Shown here piece by piece: positions 1 to 11,138 of a stretch of DNA of 64,000 nt. A model generated the notes under the pieces. The model made no database searches. It was not told the DNA's origin and saw nothing but the letters and a program-made list of their open reading frames with translations. The translations under genes were made by a program, and so were the position numbers. The stretch comes from Anaspis maculata (Eukaryota > Arthropoda > Insecta > Coleoptera > Scraptiidae): positions 98,486,836 through 98,550,835 of the forward strand of contig OX421962.1 of assembly GCA_949128115.1 (NCBI GenBank), given 5' to 3'. Position 1 is the first letter of the stretch, and each line of letters opens with the position of its first letter.

Positions 1-177
1 TATATCCTCCTCTGAAGCAAAAATATCTGAAAATTCTTCGCAAAAGGCAAATAATTTATCTTGAACATATAGCGGTATATCTTTTTGAAATTTTGATAAA
101 ATTGTCTTGAAACGTGTGTCCTGAAGTGTTAAGCGTATGTAGTCGAAAACGGAATTGGTTTTCACATGTTTATTCAT
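1..177 (-). CDS. Partial ORF at the window edge, Ty3/gypsy pol-like
   Basis: An open frame of 59 codons reads leftward from a Met codon at 175-177 to the window edge without a stop. The nearest upstream in-frame stop is at 196-198. The last residues visible (FCEEFSDIFASEEDI) resemble the short stretch that precedes the reverse transcriptase in many Ty3/gypsy pol proteins, where a conserved 'EF-D-F' motif is followed by an acidic segment. That is family knowledge; the RT itself would lie outside the window. It could instead be a chance ORF. A translated search with the sequence left of the window would settle it. Confidence 0.33.
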   Translation of the reverse strand, partial: MNKHVKTNSVFDYIRLTLQDTRFKTILSKFQKDIPLYVQDKLFAFCEEFSDIFASEEDI

Positions 178-2524
178 CGGAGTCGATAATACATGTTAAC
201 TAACTCTGAATTGTTATTCGCTTATTATATTTGCACCGGACGTTGCTCCTTTGTCTAGTCCCTATATTCGCTGAGTAGGTGAAATACATTCATCGCGGAA
301 GTGCGTTACACGCGGTTTGTGTAATTAATAAGTGGTTAATAATGGGGCACCACAAAACCAAGAATTTTGTGATAACTGCCCAAAAAATTTTTTTTTTTTT
401 TAAAGACTATATTATGGATGTGCGTTGTGGCAAAGAGGTGTATGTCTGTCTATAGTATAGGATGAAGATCCCCTAATTCTACAACAATCCACAAACACAG
501 AGACAAAGCCCGCGAGATTCTCCCGTTGCCTCATCCAAATCTCTGATACATAGTTTTATCTCTTCCAGCAAGTCGCGGCAAGACCACGCGAATTTCTAAA
601 TTTCTTCGCACCTTCCGCACTCTTCATTCCGGCCACTCCCATTCCAGCCGCGCGGAATTCCGGCGGGGCATTCGCATGGAAATTTTGTATATTATGAGAC
701 GTGCTCTCGCATTTTAGTCGATGACAATGAGAATTTTATTAATATTTCAGCTAAAAGTCCGTCCGCGAGCACTGCAAATCCAACATTTAATCAAAACGCG
801 AGCACCCCGTGCACACACACAGGAAGAAAAAAAGGTTTTTCTTTTTTCTTTTTTCGGTTTTATACACAGCCTAATTTCCGTCTCGCCAAAACTGAGCCGC
901 GGTATTATACGAGATTATTAGTTTAATTTGTCTTGACAGAAGTTATGAGGGTGGGCTTGCGGGCCCTTCATCAAGCACCCACTCGGCAGGCAGCCCAGGA
1001 AACGGCGTCACGGCAGAAGGTGCGGAAGAGGCAGAAGGGACGCGGCCGGGATATTGTTGCGGATTATATATTTTTTAATTAGAATGAGAGTTGTCTGGGT
1101 TAATGTTGCTCTCTGGAGAATTCAGACCGGAGCGTGTTTTCTTAAAATTAAACGAGATAAATCTTTATTCGTGTTATTTGCTCACGAATAATAATGCTCG
1201 GATGAAGCGGGATGGAGCTATGAGTTTTGAGAGGGTGCAAGCGTGGAAAAAAAGAGACGGAATGCTATACTTCTGGAGATGATGAAAATGAGATCAATGT
1301 TGCAAAAGTTGCAAAATGAAAATAGCTCGTAAATCTCAGGATTATAGCAGGGCGCTTGTAGCGCGCCAATATACCTACCTGTGTAGGTACCGAAATAAAA
1401 TTTGCTTGGGAGTTGAGGGGTGCGAAGGTGTAAATATAAAATGTGCGTTGATCGGAAAGCTTCAACACGAGCAACGAGAAGAAAGTTTGGTAAAGCAAAT
1501 TTCTTTCGCCAGCGCTGTGAATTGGAAATTTGCTTCCAAGTATTTGTTCCCAAGTTTTTGTTCCAAGCGTCGCGATAATTTTCCCACACAAATTATACTT
1601 GATTACTTATGTTATATTATTAGAAAATTGAGCAACACTTGAGCGCGTGCGAAGCAAGATAGGTGACAAAACAATAAGGTGCTGTGGCGGAGTTTATTTG
1701 GAGACGGATGCCGACGCAAACTCCTCCTCGTCCAGACTCTGATAAAGTTTTCTTAGTATGCAGACCATAAAAACTTCTCAAATTAGTGCTCTAGTTCTCA
1801 CAAGAAAGAAGTAGAAAACCTAAAGAAACCCAAAGAATGAACCTCTTATTGCCGCAGTAGGATTGGAAATCCCTTTGGGAACTATCAGTGAGTGCTGTCA
1901 AACTCTGGTGATTTCTGAACAATTCGGTGAAAAAACCAGGTCTTCAATGTTGTGAGGGCTTAAATTTGGGAAGCCAGTCCGGTCCAGCCTTAGCGGTATT
2001 ATATCGGTATATTTGGCGTTAGTGGATTGATAGTGCTGGCACTGAGACAGTTGTGACAGTAGCTGTCAAAAAGTCCAAGATGCAGCACGCGAGCTAAATA
2101 TCTCGTCGCAACCGCCTCATAGGCTTTCCAGGTGAGAGATTGGCCTCAATTTTTTTTTATTCAGCATTAAGTTAATCCAAACTAACGGGTGATCGAATGA
2201 ATTTCTCCTCAAGTCGCCTTTGATTACTCAAAATCTGGCGAAAAACCATATCAACCGAAGACATCAAGGCCTACCTTGGGAGGGGATATTTGTTCAATCA
2301 CTCCGCACTTACGTCCCTAAAAACCTATGTTAATAATGGCATGCTTATTGGTACAGAGGGATCACGTGACTACTTGCGCCACGCTGCGCGGGTTGCAACT
2401 TGGACCTGAAATTTAGCCCTTATACAGAAACTCTTCTTCACGTTGAGTTATATAACTTCACGCAAATCTACCTACAACCAGGTGTACCATTTACTTGCGG
2501 TGAGCCTCTAATTGATAAGCCTGC
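178..2524. other. No gene recognised
   Basis: No protein family, RNA gene or long repeat was recognised here. Poly-T at 389-400 and a GC-richer patch near 960-1050 are the only compositional features. Short open frames on both strands overlap each other around 1218-1642 and look like chance ORFs. Confidence 0.5.
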
Positions 2525-3215
2525 AAAATCGATGTCATGTTCCTTTCTGCCTTGAAGTGTTCTCGAAACGACACTGAATTTTCTTGGCACAGTTTAGGGG
2601 TTCTCTTTGGAACTCAACCTCAATGTTTATAAACTCCTTGTCGTGCGAAAAAGGTCGAATATTCAATTCTGTGGGGTAAAATTTCGCGTGAGATATTGTC
2701 GTCCAGATTTGATTCAAATATATGTCGAGAGCGCTGAATCTTCCCAAAGGGTTATACTGAAGCTTTCACAATTTTCTGGCATCTTGAAGGTAGGTAGCTG
2801 AAAATAAGGGGCCGCATTTGAAAGCTCAAAGCAACTAACGTATGGAATCGGCTTGACGCTTACTATGGCTGTTCAAAGAACCAAGGACAAAACCTACTAT
2901 CAATTTGGAGACAAAACAATTACTCAAACCTCATTAATCACCAACTATCATTTCATTACGATGGAAATCAGACTTGCCTTGATGTTTTCCTTTCTCGTCA
3001 CTGATGCACTACAAATGATAACAGTGTTTTCAGCACTCTTCTCAATTTATTCTTCTCCATAAATATTACTTTCTCTTCATCAGGCACATCTGCCGTTGTT
3101 GACTGCTACGACACCAATCCTCTCACCCCCGTCGCTACTTTCGGACCGATCCTTGTTTCTTGCCCCATTCCCTCTCACGTCTCAACCCTGGGCCTACCAA
3201 ACCAATGCGCCCGCA
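2525..3215 (+). repeat. Dispersed repeat, copy A (inverted partner at 15627-16343)
   Basis: About 690 bp aligns by eye, with scattered changes and indels, to the reverse complement of 15627-16343. Anchors: TTTCTGCC near 2546 pairs with the rc of GACAGAAAGA near 16335. The 'GATTTGATTCAAATATATGTC' stretch near 2706 is mirrored near 16150-16170. GGAAATCAGACTTGCCTT near 2963 is mirrored near 15861-15880. A pyrimidine-rich block at 3110-3200 (CACCCCCGTC-GCTACTTTCGGA) is mirrored at 15660-15720. No coding homology was recognised in either copy. The divergence suggests an old interspersed family. Confidence 0.65.
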
Positions 3216-3880
3216 TACGTCTCCCGTGAAAAAGTAAAACCTCTGCATTTGGGCAAATTGTGCAGGAGAGCGAAAAGAAGGTTCCCAGTCTTGCCATAAG
3301 GATTGCTATGGCAAAATAGAACAGACATTAGCGGTAATGGGGGTTTTCATGGTTGAATTTTTCATATTTTGTATTATCTTCATGATTTGGGTAGTATTTT
3401 GGAAAATACTTCTACAGAAAACACTATGTTTTTCCACTAGAAATGCCAGCAGTTCACTTTGGAAAACCTAGCACAATGACTTGCTATTGAGGAACTTCTG
3501 AAAGCTATCGAATCTCAAATGGAAAAATATAGTAAGTACAATTATCATCATCCCTGTTATGTTAAAAATAAAATTTCATGTAACTTTTAAAAATACAACC
3601 AACAAAAAAAATAGAATAGCATTTCCAAAATAATATTCCAGCGATATAATGTAAATTGATATATTTGGCAGGATAGGATTTACATTTGAAATGGCACGCA
3701 TGGAAAGTTATTGCGATTCGAGTTGCGATTGAAAAAATCACGAAATAAAATAATCAATTACTTAGGTAACTAACTAACATCACAGACAAATAAAAAGAAA
3801 AACGCGAAAATTTACTTTCAGGTACCTACTCATAAACCAAATCAAAGTATACTTATCTCCATCAATGGCACTTTTTTTCT
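3216..3880. other. No gene recognised
   Basis: AT-rich sequence. A stretch at 3441-3531 looks exon-like (AG before it, GTAAGT after it) but has an in-frame TGA and no recognised homology. Confidence 0.4.
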
Positions 3881-3881
3881 G

Positions 3882-4042
3882 ATAATGGGTCTAATTACGG
3901 TGGCTCTTGTAATTAAAGCAATACTTATTTTAATTTTTACAATAAACTATTGTTGTAACAATTGATCGTAACGATAGCAAAATCAACAAAATTACAATAT
4001 TATTTCAATTACAAGAGCCACCGTGATAAGACCCAATAGCAG
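3882..4042. mobile_element. Small inverted-repeat element (MITE-like), about 160 bp
   Basis: The left arm (3882-3917, with GGTGGCTCTTGTAATT at 3899-3914) is matched by its reverse complement at 4006-4042 (AATTACAAGAGCCACC). An AT-rich loop of about 90 bp lies between. There is no coding capacity. This is typical of a short non-autonomous DNA transposon. No target duplication was identified, so the exact ends are uncertain. Confidence 0.6.
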
Positions 4043-4109
4043 ACAACAAAAATTATAACTAAAAAATCACACTTTCCCAACTTCCTTCAAAACAATAAAA
4101 ATTAACAAG

Positions 4110-4252
4110 AGGTCCTTTCCTTTTACAACCTGAACTGAGTATTCTGACCTAAGTTGTTAGTGTTATCTCACTTTCGCACATATGATTTCTCGCTTTTTCT
4201 TTCTATAACTTAGATCAGATCAGTCACTTTTTGTGGTAAAAGGAAAGCACCT
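4110..4252. mobile_element. Small inverted-repeat element with AGGTSCTTTCCTTTTAC ends
   Basis: The left end reads AGGTCCTTTCCTTTTACA and the right end is the reverse complement of AGGTGCTTTCCTTTTACC. Inner arms also match loosely (TCTGACCTAAGTT against the rc of AACTTAGATCAGA). Total about 143 bp, non-coding. Probably a MITE; family unknown. Confidence 0.5.
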
Positions 4253-4882
4253 AACATTTGATGTCAAACCAGATGATGTATCAGACGGAGTAATATTTTT
4301 TCAGAGACACCATTTTTCTCTTCACAGGTGGCATTTTGGGCACAATGTCTGTCAAAAAATCAGAGCGTTATAGGCGAAACTGAAAAAATCGGGACATTTC
4401 AGTGAGCTGGCGGGACGCGGGACATACAAACTGAAAGCGGGACAGTCCCGCCTAAATCAGGCTGGCAACCTTAAGCCCGACTGAAGCAAAATGGCGGCAC
4501 GCCGCCATGACACAAATTCCAATGTGGACCCACTTTATGGGGTGAATCATAGCCAAGAACGCCATCCTCGCAACCGTATGCTGCACGAGGCCACTGGCAT
4601 GCCTCCCGCATGCGTTCGAGCGCTCAACAGCCGCAATCTTTGGTTTACGGCAAACCACCGAAGCGGGTACTCTTCAGTCCGTCTTCCATCGAGATCATCG
4701 CCCGATCAGCTGCTTCGCCCCGTGCACTTTGCGCAGCGTGCGCCACTGCCAGAGCACGGCAACAGCTGGTCCACGAGCCTCTACCGAGTCCTGGTGCAGC
4801 TCACCATGTCACGTCATGCCTACAGCGGAGCTAGCTCTCCACTTCCTTCGAAGACCCCATGCGAGAATTAATCGGCTTCATT

Positions 4883-4927
4883 TGCCTCCGATGTGGTCTT
4901 ATCAAGGCCAAGGGTCTAGCCTGCTGT
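4883..4927 (+). pseudogene. Decayed gag zinc-knuckle-like motif
   Basis: The frame starting at 4859 contains C-L-R-C-G-L-(4)-G-L-A-C-C. This matches the CX2C-(4)-H-(4)-C nucleocapsid knuckle, except that an Ala stands where the His should be. The position upstream of pol-derived sequence fits gag. The motif is short and damaged, so this is an inference from context. Confidence 0.3.
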
Positions 4928-5210
4928 CGAGTTAATCACGTGAAATCTTTGCCAGCTTTTGACAGCCGCATTTGTGAATTTTCGCTCCTAGCACTGAAGC
5001 CCTCCTCATTTTTCCAGAACGTCGGTTTGGGGCCCGCTCCTATCACCACACACTCCAGTGTCCACTGCACTGCTCAGGTGCATCAGATACGACGTGTAGG
5101 CCCACACCAGCGGTGGAGCCGTGGCTGCATTTGGGCTAGCCAGTTCACGATATCTCTGGGCCACCCGAATGCATCTTCTCTCTCAATACTAATATAATAC
5201 TAAAGTATAC

Positions 5211-5790
5211 TATCGCGTGCAATTTCGGCCATCGAAAATTTATGCCTTTGCCATTTGGGCCACGAAAAAACTTGGGTATCACTGATCAGCACAGTCTGTT
5301 GGATATATCGATTGAAATATCCGCAAGGTCAGTTGATACGTGAGGCATCGGAACTGCTGCCATAGGATTTTGCAATCTTGAACTGGGAAGGTTGAGATCA
5401 CGTTGTCCCAGACTGTCTTTCTCGAATGGTTGCCTTTGGGTAGACGCATCTGGCTATGACATGAGTTAGGTGGTGTACTCAATCAGAATTCCTGATGCTG
5501 TACGAGCTACCAGTTACGTATCGCGTACAATTTCGGCCAAAGAGGACGAATGCCTCTGTCATTTGGGCCACAGAAAAACTCAAGTATCACGGATCACTAC
5601 AGTCTATTGTGACTGCATCAATTAAAAACTTACAAAGTCGGTTAGTCTGGTGCCTTGAGACTGCTTCCAGAAAACGTTCACCGAGAGGTCGGGAACATGT
5701 TGTCCCAGACTGTCTGTCTCGAATGATGCCTTTCGACGAACCAGACTGTACTCAGGAAAAAGACGTTGTGGTCACTTATCATGGTCCTGA
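5211..5790 (+). pseudogene. Ty3/gypsy RNase H/linker remnant, tandemly duplicated
   Basis: Two parallel blocks begin with the same string (TATCGCGTRCAATTTCGGCC at 5211 and 5519), giving a duplication period of about 308 bp. Each contains an ITD(H/Q)-SLL segment, the C-terminal RNase H 'TDH-SL-WL' motif (second copy from 5586). A shifted frame then reads GREHVVPDCLSRM (5694-5730), the conserved 'VVPDALSR' end of the RNase H region before integrase. In-frame stops, for example at the expected Trp after SLL, show decay. The duplication is not a normal feature of the family and is probably a rearrangement within this copy. Confidence 0.72.
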
Positions 5791-5811
5791 TAATCCTGGT
5801 GAGGACCGAGA

Positions 5812-6262
5812 ATGATCGAGCAAACCCCGAAAACGCTTGTGCTGTACCCATTGTTCTGTGTTTTGGAACTGATACCTCCAACGGAGGATCGACCTCAGAT
5901 TCTATTCAGCTGTCACAGCATCCCTACCTCTGGTCACATAGGTGTATTTAGGATGAGTCGCGAGCGTTTGAGAATTACTGGTAGCCAAAATACCACATTG
6001 ATGTCCAAAGATATGTAACTAGTTGCAAAGTTTGTGCTGCGGTCAAACCCATCTATCGTCAATCCATGAGTTTAATGACCTTTGCTGATCCACCGACACG
6101 TCCCTGGCAGAAGATCGTCATCCGTGATTGATTTGTTCGGATAACCGCCCGTTCCTTAAGGGGTAATTCCCAGATTTTAGTAATAACTAACTGATATGTT
6201 TTCCAAATTCAGTCGTTTACTACCAGTTCGTCAAAATGGACAATGGAGTCCAAATGAACGAG
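5812..6262 (+). pseudogene. Ty3/gypsy integrase remnant (HHCC domain and core traces)
   Basis: The zinc-binding domain is visible: His at 5914-5916, His at 5935-5937 (in TSGHIG), and Cys-X2-Cys at 6024-6035 (SCKVCA). A frameshift lies between the His and Cys pairs. A decayed core follows, with a PPTRPWQK-like stretch (6090-6117). A DNGVQM segment at 6239-6256 is the second catalytic Asp motif of retroviral-type integrases. The distance between these core landmarks is too short, so the middle of the core is deleted. Non-functional. Confidence 0.72.
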
Positions 6263-6289
6263 AATATTCTGCATATTGAACAATCCATT

Positions 6290-6460
6290 TTGCACAATGA
6301 ACCAGCGTAATCGGACCGAGGCAGGCAGGTTAGTTCAGCCGCGAGAAAAGTGCGAAGCACTGCTATAGATCAAACGCGAATAATAATTCGATTGTGAACT
6401 GTAAACAGTAATGCGGCAGTAATAAATCATGTGTGATTTATTACATTTGGCACCTTAGTT
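6290..6460 (+). other. LTR-end-like sequence with a palindrome and primer-binding-site-like TGGCACC
   Basis: A near-perfect palindrome, TAATAAATCATG-TGTGATTTATTA (6420-6443), is followed by CATTTGGCACC. In many Ty3/gypsy elements the 5' LTR ends in ...CA and is followed within a few bases by a TGG-starting tRNA primer-binding site. No second LTR was identified, so this could be a truncated LTR of the element just upstream, or chance. Confidence 0.25.
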
Positions 6461-8075
6461 ATTATTGAATAACCCAACATAAATTCTGAACAATATACAT
6501 ATTACATAGAAGACCTGATGGATTGTGATTTTTCTTTTTGATGGAGAATTAAGTTTGTAAAGCATCAGGCACCTAAACTTTGTGAATCTTCTAGCATTGG
6601 ATGGTTCAGAAAAGTCGGCAAAGCTTGGTCAAGCCTTAGGTTGCCCGTCTAGGCACTCGAGAAGTCTCTTGTTCGTGGATATCTGGCTGTAAGCAAGTAG
6701 ATCCAAGCTTATAAACGGATACGTGATAGGTCACCATCAGCCATCCACGACTCCTGAAAAAAGCTTGCATTCTAGCATGTTTCACAGTTTTCAGAGCATA
6801 GCAACGATACTGATAGCATCATTGCACTTGCGCACAATCGTCTCCAAATGCTATACGCAGGCGCAAGTGATATTCAGGACTTGCACTACCATCCTGTGTG
6901 AGGTTGGAAGTGGAAACCATGTTTGAGGTGAATAATAAGTTATCGCCCACTCATTTCAAAGACAACGTGCAGCTGACCCACCGGTCGCCGCTAGCCGTAG
7001 ATCACTATAGATTTATATCGCATAGTTATAACTCTCCTGTATAATAAAAAAAAAAGATTCACCTTTTCACATTCCTTTTTATGCGAGCCATAACTTCAGG
7101 TATAAAACCAAATTGAGCAAATTAATAAATTTACCCCGCAAGCTTTACCGCCGGATCATCCCCCGTTATTGTGCATGATTTATGTATTTGCATGGAAAAG
7201 ATATTTATTTAAACCCTCATCGAGCGAAGCGTCTGCGTGTGTGTGTATCCTTTGTAAACAGAGCGTTATAGCGACGATGATCCGATATTCTCTTCCTCGG
7301 TTTTCATATAAGTAACTTTATGGTGACATTCGGATGCGTATGTGGCGCTTACGCACATAATGAAACGGCGTTTTGGGGAGGCCCCAATACGCTTTATGTT
7401 TCTATCCGGCGACGACCTTCTTTTCGGCTTTGTTCCGGTTTGAGAAATGGCTTTTTATATAACATCAGTGTGGGCGAAAGAGCACCCCCGCACCAGCCTC
7501 TTATTCCGCACTAATAAGATTACTTATACCTGATATGACAAAGTCCTTTGTGGCAATCATTAGGATACGGCAAAAAAAGAATGAAAAGCTCGATTGAAGC
7601 TTGAACTTATTTCCGACAGATTGAATAACGATAATGCGCTTGTGAATTTTTACTTTGGCAAAAGCATCATGCATCCAGCGCCAGGCTTCACAGAGTTTCT
7701 CTTTTGCACACACGTACAGCTTTTATGTCTGTTTTGGTGCTTTCATCCCATGTTTGCGACACTTTTTTTTGCACAAGTTTCAGCAGTTTTGCTTCCTCAT
7801 TGTAACCTTTTGAAGTTGTTGCAGAATCATCGCGGGAGTTAAAATCGCAACGGCGGAGTTGCGCCGTTCGAAAGGGAGCGGTAAAAGTTGACAACAATCG
7901 ACACTTGAGGCTTTTTTAATGGAAACACGCAAAGTTTTCGATACACAAACGCGAGGTTTTCATGAAAACCGGCGGCATGACTAATTCGAAAAGTTTTTTA
8001 CTTTAATGAAACCGAGGACTGCGACGTGATAGCAGAAAAAAAAAACAAATTCAACAACGTATAAAATATAAACAG
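6461..8075. other. No gene recognised
   Basis: No protein homology or structured repeat was recognised. A T/C-poor A-run lies at 7047-7057. Short open frames here overlap on both strands and have no recognisable motifs. Confidence 0.45.
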
Positions 8076-11000
8076 GTAGTGCTAGCGGTACGCAAAAAAA
8101 AAGTGGCATTTGATGATACAAGCAAGCCACTTCGCATATTTGTTGTATAAACCCATTAGAAAAATTTGACCCGCAGTTCCTAAAAATTCATCCCTTAGGA
8201 CCCGAGATTTGGGGAGGGGGAGGGAATACATTAAAAAAATACCAAACTTTTCCATCCAAACCTGCTGATGCGTGTTTGGTGTCAAAACTATATAACTCAG
8301 ACCTCCTCGATACAATGACTATGTCAAAACTCTCGTGCGGTCACCGGAAGTCGAGTTAAGTCGTCATCTTTGAAAATTAGAGTTGAAGGTCAAAATTACA
8401 AAGTGAGCGTCAATTACCCATATGTTGGATATCGATTCTTAGGTTTTCGGGGTCGCTGAAGACGTATGAAATGAAACAAAAACGATTGGGTACACCGTTC
8501 GCCCATATGGTCTACCCATGGGCCCAGAAGTCAGGCAAGCGAGAAAAATCCTACAAATTTTCGAAAATAGAAGTGAAATAATAATGTGAAATAGCTCCAG
8601 TCTGTACTTGGTGATGATGCTGTATTAGCTGTTCTATGTGAGATTCATGATGTTCACCTGTGAGCTGTCAAAAATCCAAAATGGCGCCCATTTAAAACAC
8701 TCACGGGAATAATTTATCGTGATTTTCTTTAGAAAGCTCCTACGTGTCACTAGCTAAGCACATGTTGTTCATCAGTGAACAACGACCAAGAAAGTTCCTT
8801 ACACTATTGGTGGTATCCTGCATCGTTCAAAAGATATCCGCCGCGAAACTTTTTTGAACCGTTTTTGGACAATAGATTGAATACTTGAATAGTAGGAAAA
8901 ACTATGCATGTAATGCATGAAATAACCGACCTAGAGATATTTATTTTGTTATATGTAGTCATGTTTTATAGTTTAGATTGCGTGATCAGTCATTCCTGGT
9001 CTATGTATGGAGGGTCATAAATCCAAGATGTCCGCCTCTGTAAGTTTAAAAATTTCATCCCAACTTTATTGTTGGATTTCGCTAATAATAATTATCTACC
9101 GCACCTGTACATTACTTATCCATATATTTCTAAAGAGTTCCTCACATTTTTATTTCTTCAATGATTTGAGAGATATACCAACTACCTAACTACCTATCTA
9201 AAGTAAAAATGTACTTAAGTGAAATTTTAATTGAAAAATGACACCTACATGATAAAAACTGATGAAAAAATCTTTAGCTCTGCCACCGTTTTATTCAATA
9301 ATGTTGCACTGTTGCAGAAAACAGGAGGAAATAGAGTGGCGGAAAAAGGATCCAATTACAAAAAATCTAGGAAAATATCTAATGCGTTTGATCCAAAACG
9401 CGAAATATTTAAAATACAAAAGGTTACAGTACCTAAGATGTCAATCTAGTATGTCTAATATACAGTAGGTCCAAAATATATATACAAACCACCGAAAATA
9501 GAAAGGGTCACAAGTTTCCACCTTCTTTTCAGATCCACTGGATCAGGAAATGCTTCTTGACTTGAGTTTCTTCCATTTGTGCTAAGTCCACCAGATAAGA
9601 AGCTGCTTTTTGACTCGAGTTTACTCTTTTTGTTCAAACTTACTAAGCAAGACTTAGTCGACGACTCTAGAGTCTAGACATATCTAGAGGGTCTGAAAAG
9701 ATAAAGGAAACCTGAATCATTGAGCAATTTTTATCTGGTGGGTCTGGAAAGGAGGAATCTGAGTCAAAAACCAACTCCTTTTGATAGGTTTGGAGAGGAG
9801 GCAACTTGAGTCAAAAGAAGCCAGCTCCTCAACTAGTGAGTCAAAAAAGCAACTTTCTCAATGGTGTATTTGAAGAAAAGGGAGTACCTAAGCTCAAAAC
9901 CATTTATATTTTCAAAATTTTCCACAATGTACGAATTGTGCTATAGACCTTTTGAATTTCAGCTCTTTTGTACTGTCGATTTTTGTACTTTGAATCTTTT
10001 GTACTTAATTTAGATATTTTGCGTTTTGGATCTTTTGTATTTTCGATATTTTGCACTTTGAATCAAATGCATCAACCTATCGTTTGTATAGACCTTCCAT
10101 GTTTGAGTTTTTCCGCCCGCCCTCCCCTTTTGGACACAGTTAGCATGAAATTTTCTGAATAACCCTACAGCGGCGGACATCTTGGATTTATGACCCTCCA
10201 TATACCAGGAATGACAGATGACGCAATCTAAACCATAAAACATGACTACATGAAACAAAGCAAATATCTTTAGATCGGTTATTTCAATTCTACATGCAAA
10301 GTTTTTCCTCCTATTCAAGTATTCAATCTATTGTTCAAAAACGGTTCCGAAACAGTTTCGCGGCGGATATCTTTTATACGATGCAAGATACCACCAATAG
10401 TGTAAGGAACTTTCTTAGTCGTTGTTCACTGATGAACAACATGTGCTTAGCTAGTGACACGTAGGAGCTTTCTAAAGAAAATCACGATAAATTATTCCCC
10501 TGAGTGTTTTAAATGGGCGCCATTTTGGATTTTTGACAGCTCACAGGTGAACATCATGAATCTCACATAGGACAGCTGATACAGCATCATCACCAAGTAC
10601 AGACTAAAGCTATTTCACATTATTATTTCACTTCTATTTTCGAAAATTTGTAGGATTTTTCTCGCTTGCCTGACTTCTGGGCCCATGGGTAGACCATATG
10701 GGCGAACGGTGTACCCAATCGTTTTTGTTTCATTTCATACGTTTTCAGCGACCCCGTAAACCTAAGAATCGATACCCAACATATGGGTAATTGACGCTTA
10801 CTTTGTAATTTTGACCTTCAGCTCTAATTTTCAAAGATGACGACCCTACTCGACTTCCGGTGATCGCACGAGAGTTTTGACATTGTCATTGTATCGAGGA
10901 GGTCTAAGTTATATAGTTTTGACACCAAACACGCCTCAGCAGGTTTGGATGAAAAAGTTTGGTATTTTTTTATAGTATTCCCTCCCCCTCCCCAAATCTC

Positions 11001-11138
11001 GGGTCCTAAGGGATGAATTTTTAGGAACTGCGGGTCAAATTTTTCTAATGGGTGTAGACAACAAATATGCAAAGTGGCTTGCTTGTATCATCAAATGCCA
11101 CTTTTTTTTGATAATCCTGGTGTACCGCTTGCACTAAG
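8076..11138. mobile_element. Large foldback element, about 3.06 kb
   Basis: The left arm (about 8076-9060) is nearly the exact reverse complement of the right arm (about 10145-11138). Anchors: GTGGCATTTGATGATACAAG at 8103 is mirrored at about 11084-11103. GGGGAGGGGGAGGGAATAC near 8209 is mirrored at 10979-10995. GGAGGGTCATAAATCCAAGA near 9009 is mirrored near 10180-10199. Outer ends read TAGTGC(T/A)AGCGGTAC. A weaker match continues inward (AAAATACAAAAG near 9412 and 10035), so the whole unit is a palindrome around 9600 with a degenerate middle. No transposase was recognised. Short open frames mirrored on both arms reflect the symmetry, not coding. Confidence 0.88.
9500..9900. repeat. Degenerate tandem units inside the foldback loop
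   Basis: Units of about 49 bp carry GGTYTGGARAGGAGG followed by GAGTCAAAA and CCA-CTCCT (for example near 9740, 9789 and 9838). At 9585-9625 the same motif appears inverted (CCACCAGATAAGAAGCTGC-TTTTTGACTC). The palindromic organisation therefore extends into the loop. A perfect palindrome GACTCTAGAGTC lies at 9663-9674. Confidence 0.5.

Larger units (their letters stand above)
4480..6262 (+). mobile_element. Decayed Ty3/gypsy retrotransposon (gag-like zinc knuckle, RNase H, integrase)
   Basis: The segment is GC-richer than its surroundings. In order on the plus strand it holds a decayed CCHC-knuckle-like block, two tandem copies of an RNase H to linker segment, an integrase zinc-binding domain, and a trace of the integrase core. 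That order (gag, RNase H, integrase) is that of Ty3/gypsy LTR elements. Stops and frameshifts are frequent, and most of gag, protease and RT is missing, so the copy is dead. An LTR-like end follows near 6290-6460. Confidence 0.7.

Noticed and set aside
3441..3531. Exon-like segment with an AG before and GTAAGT after, reading ...LAIEELLKAIESQMEKY
   Set aside because: An in-frame TGA interrupts it and no homology was recognised. Splice-like dinucleotides are common in AT-rich DNA.
4491..4871. A 126-codon plus-strand frame starting with ATGGCGGCACGC
   Set aside because: Basic, Ser/Pro/His-rich composition without domains. Two other frames are also open here and it lies upstream of decayed gypsy sequence, so it is treated as part of that element's remains.
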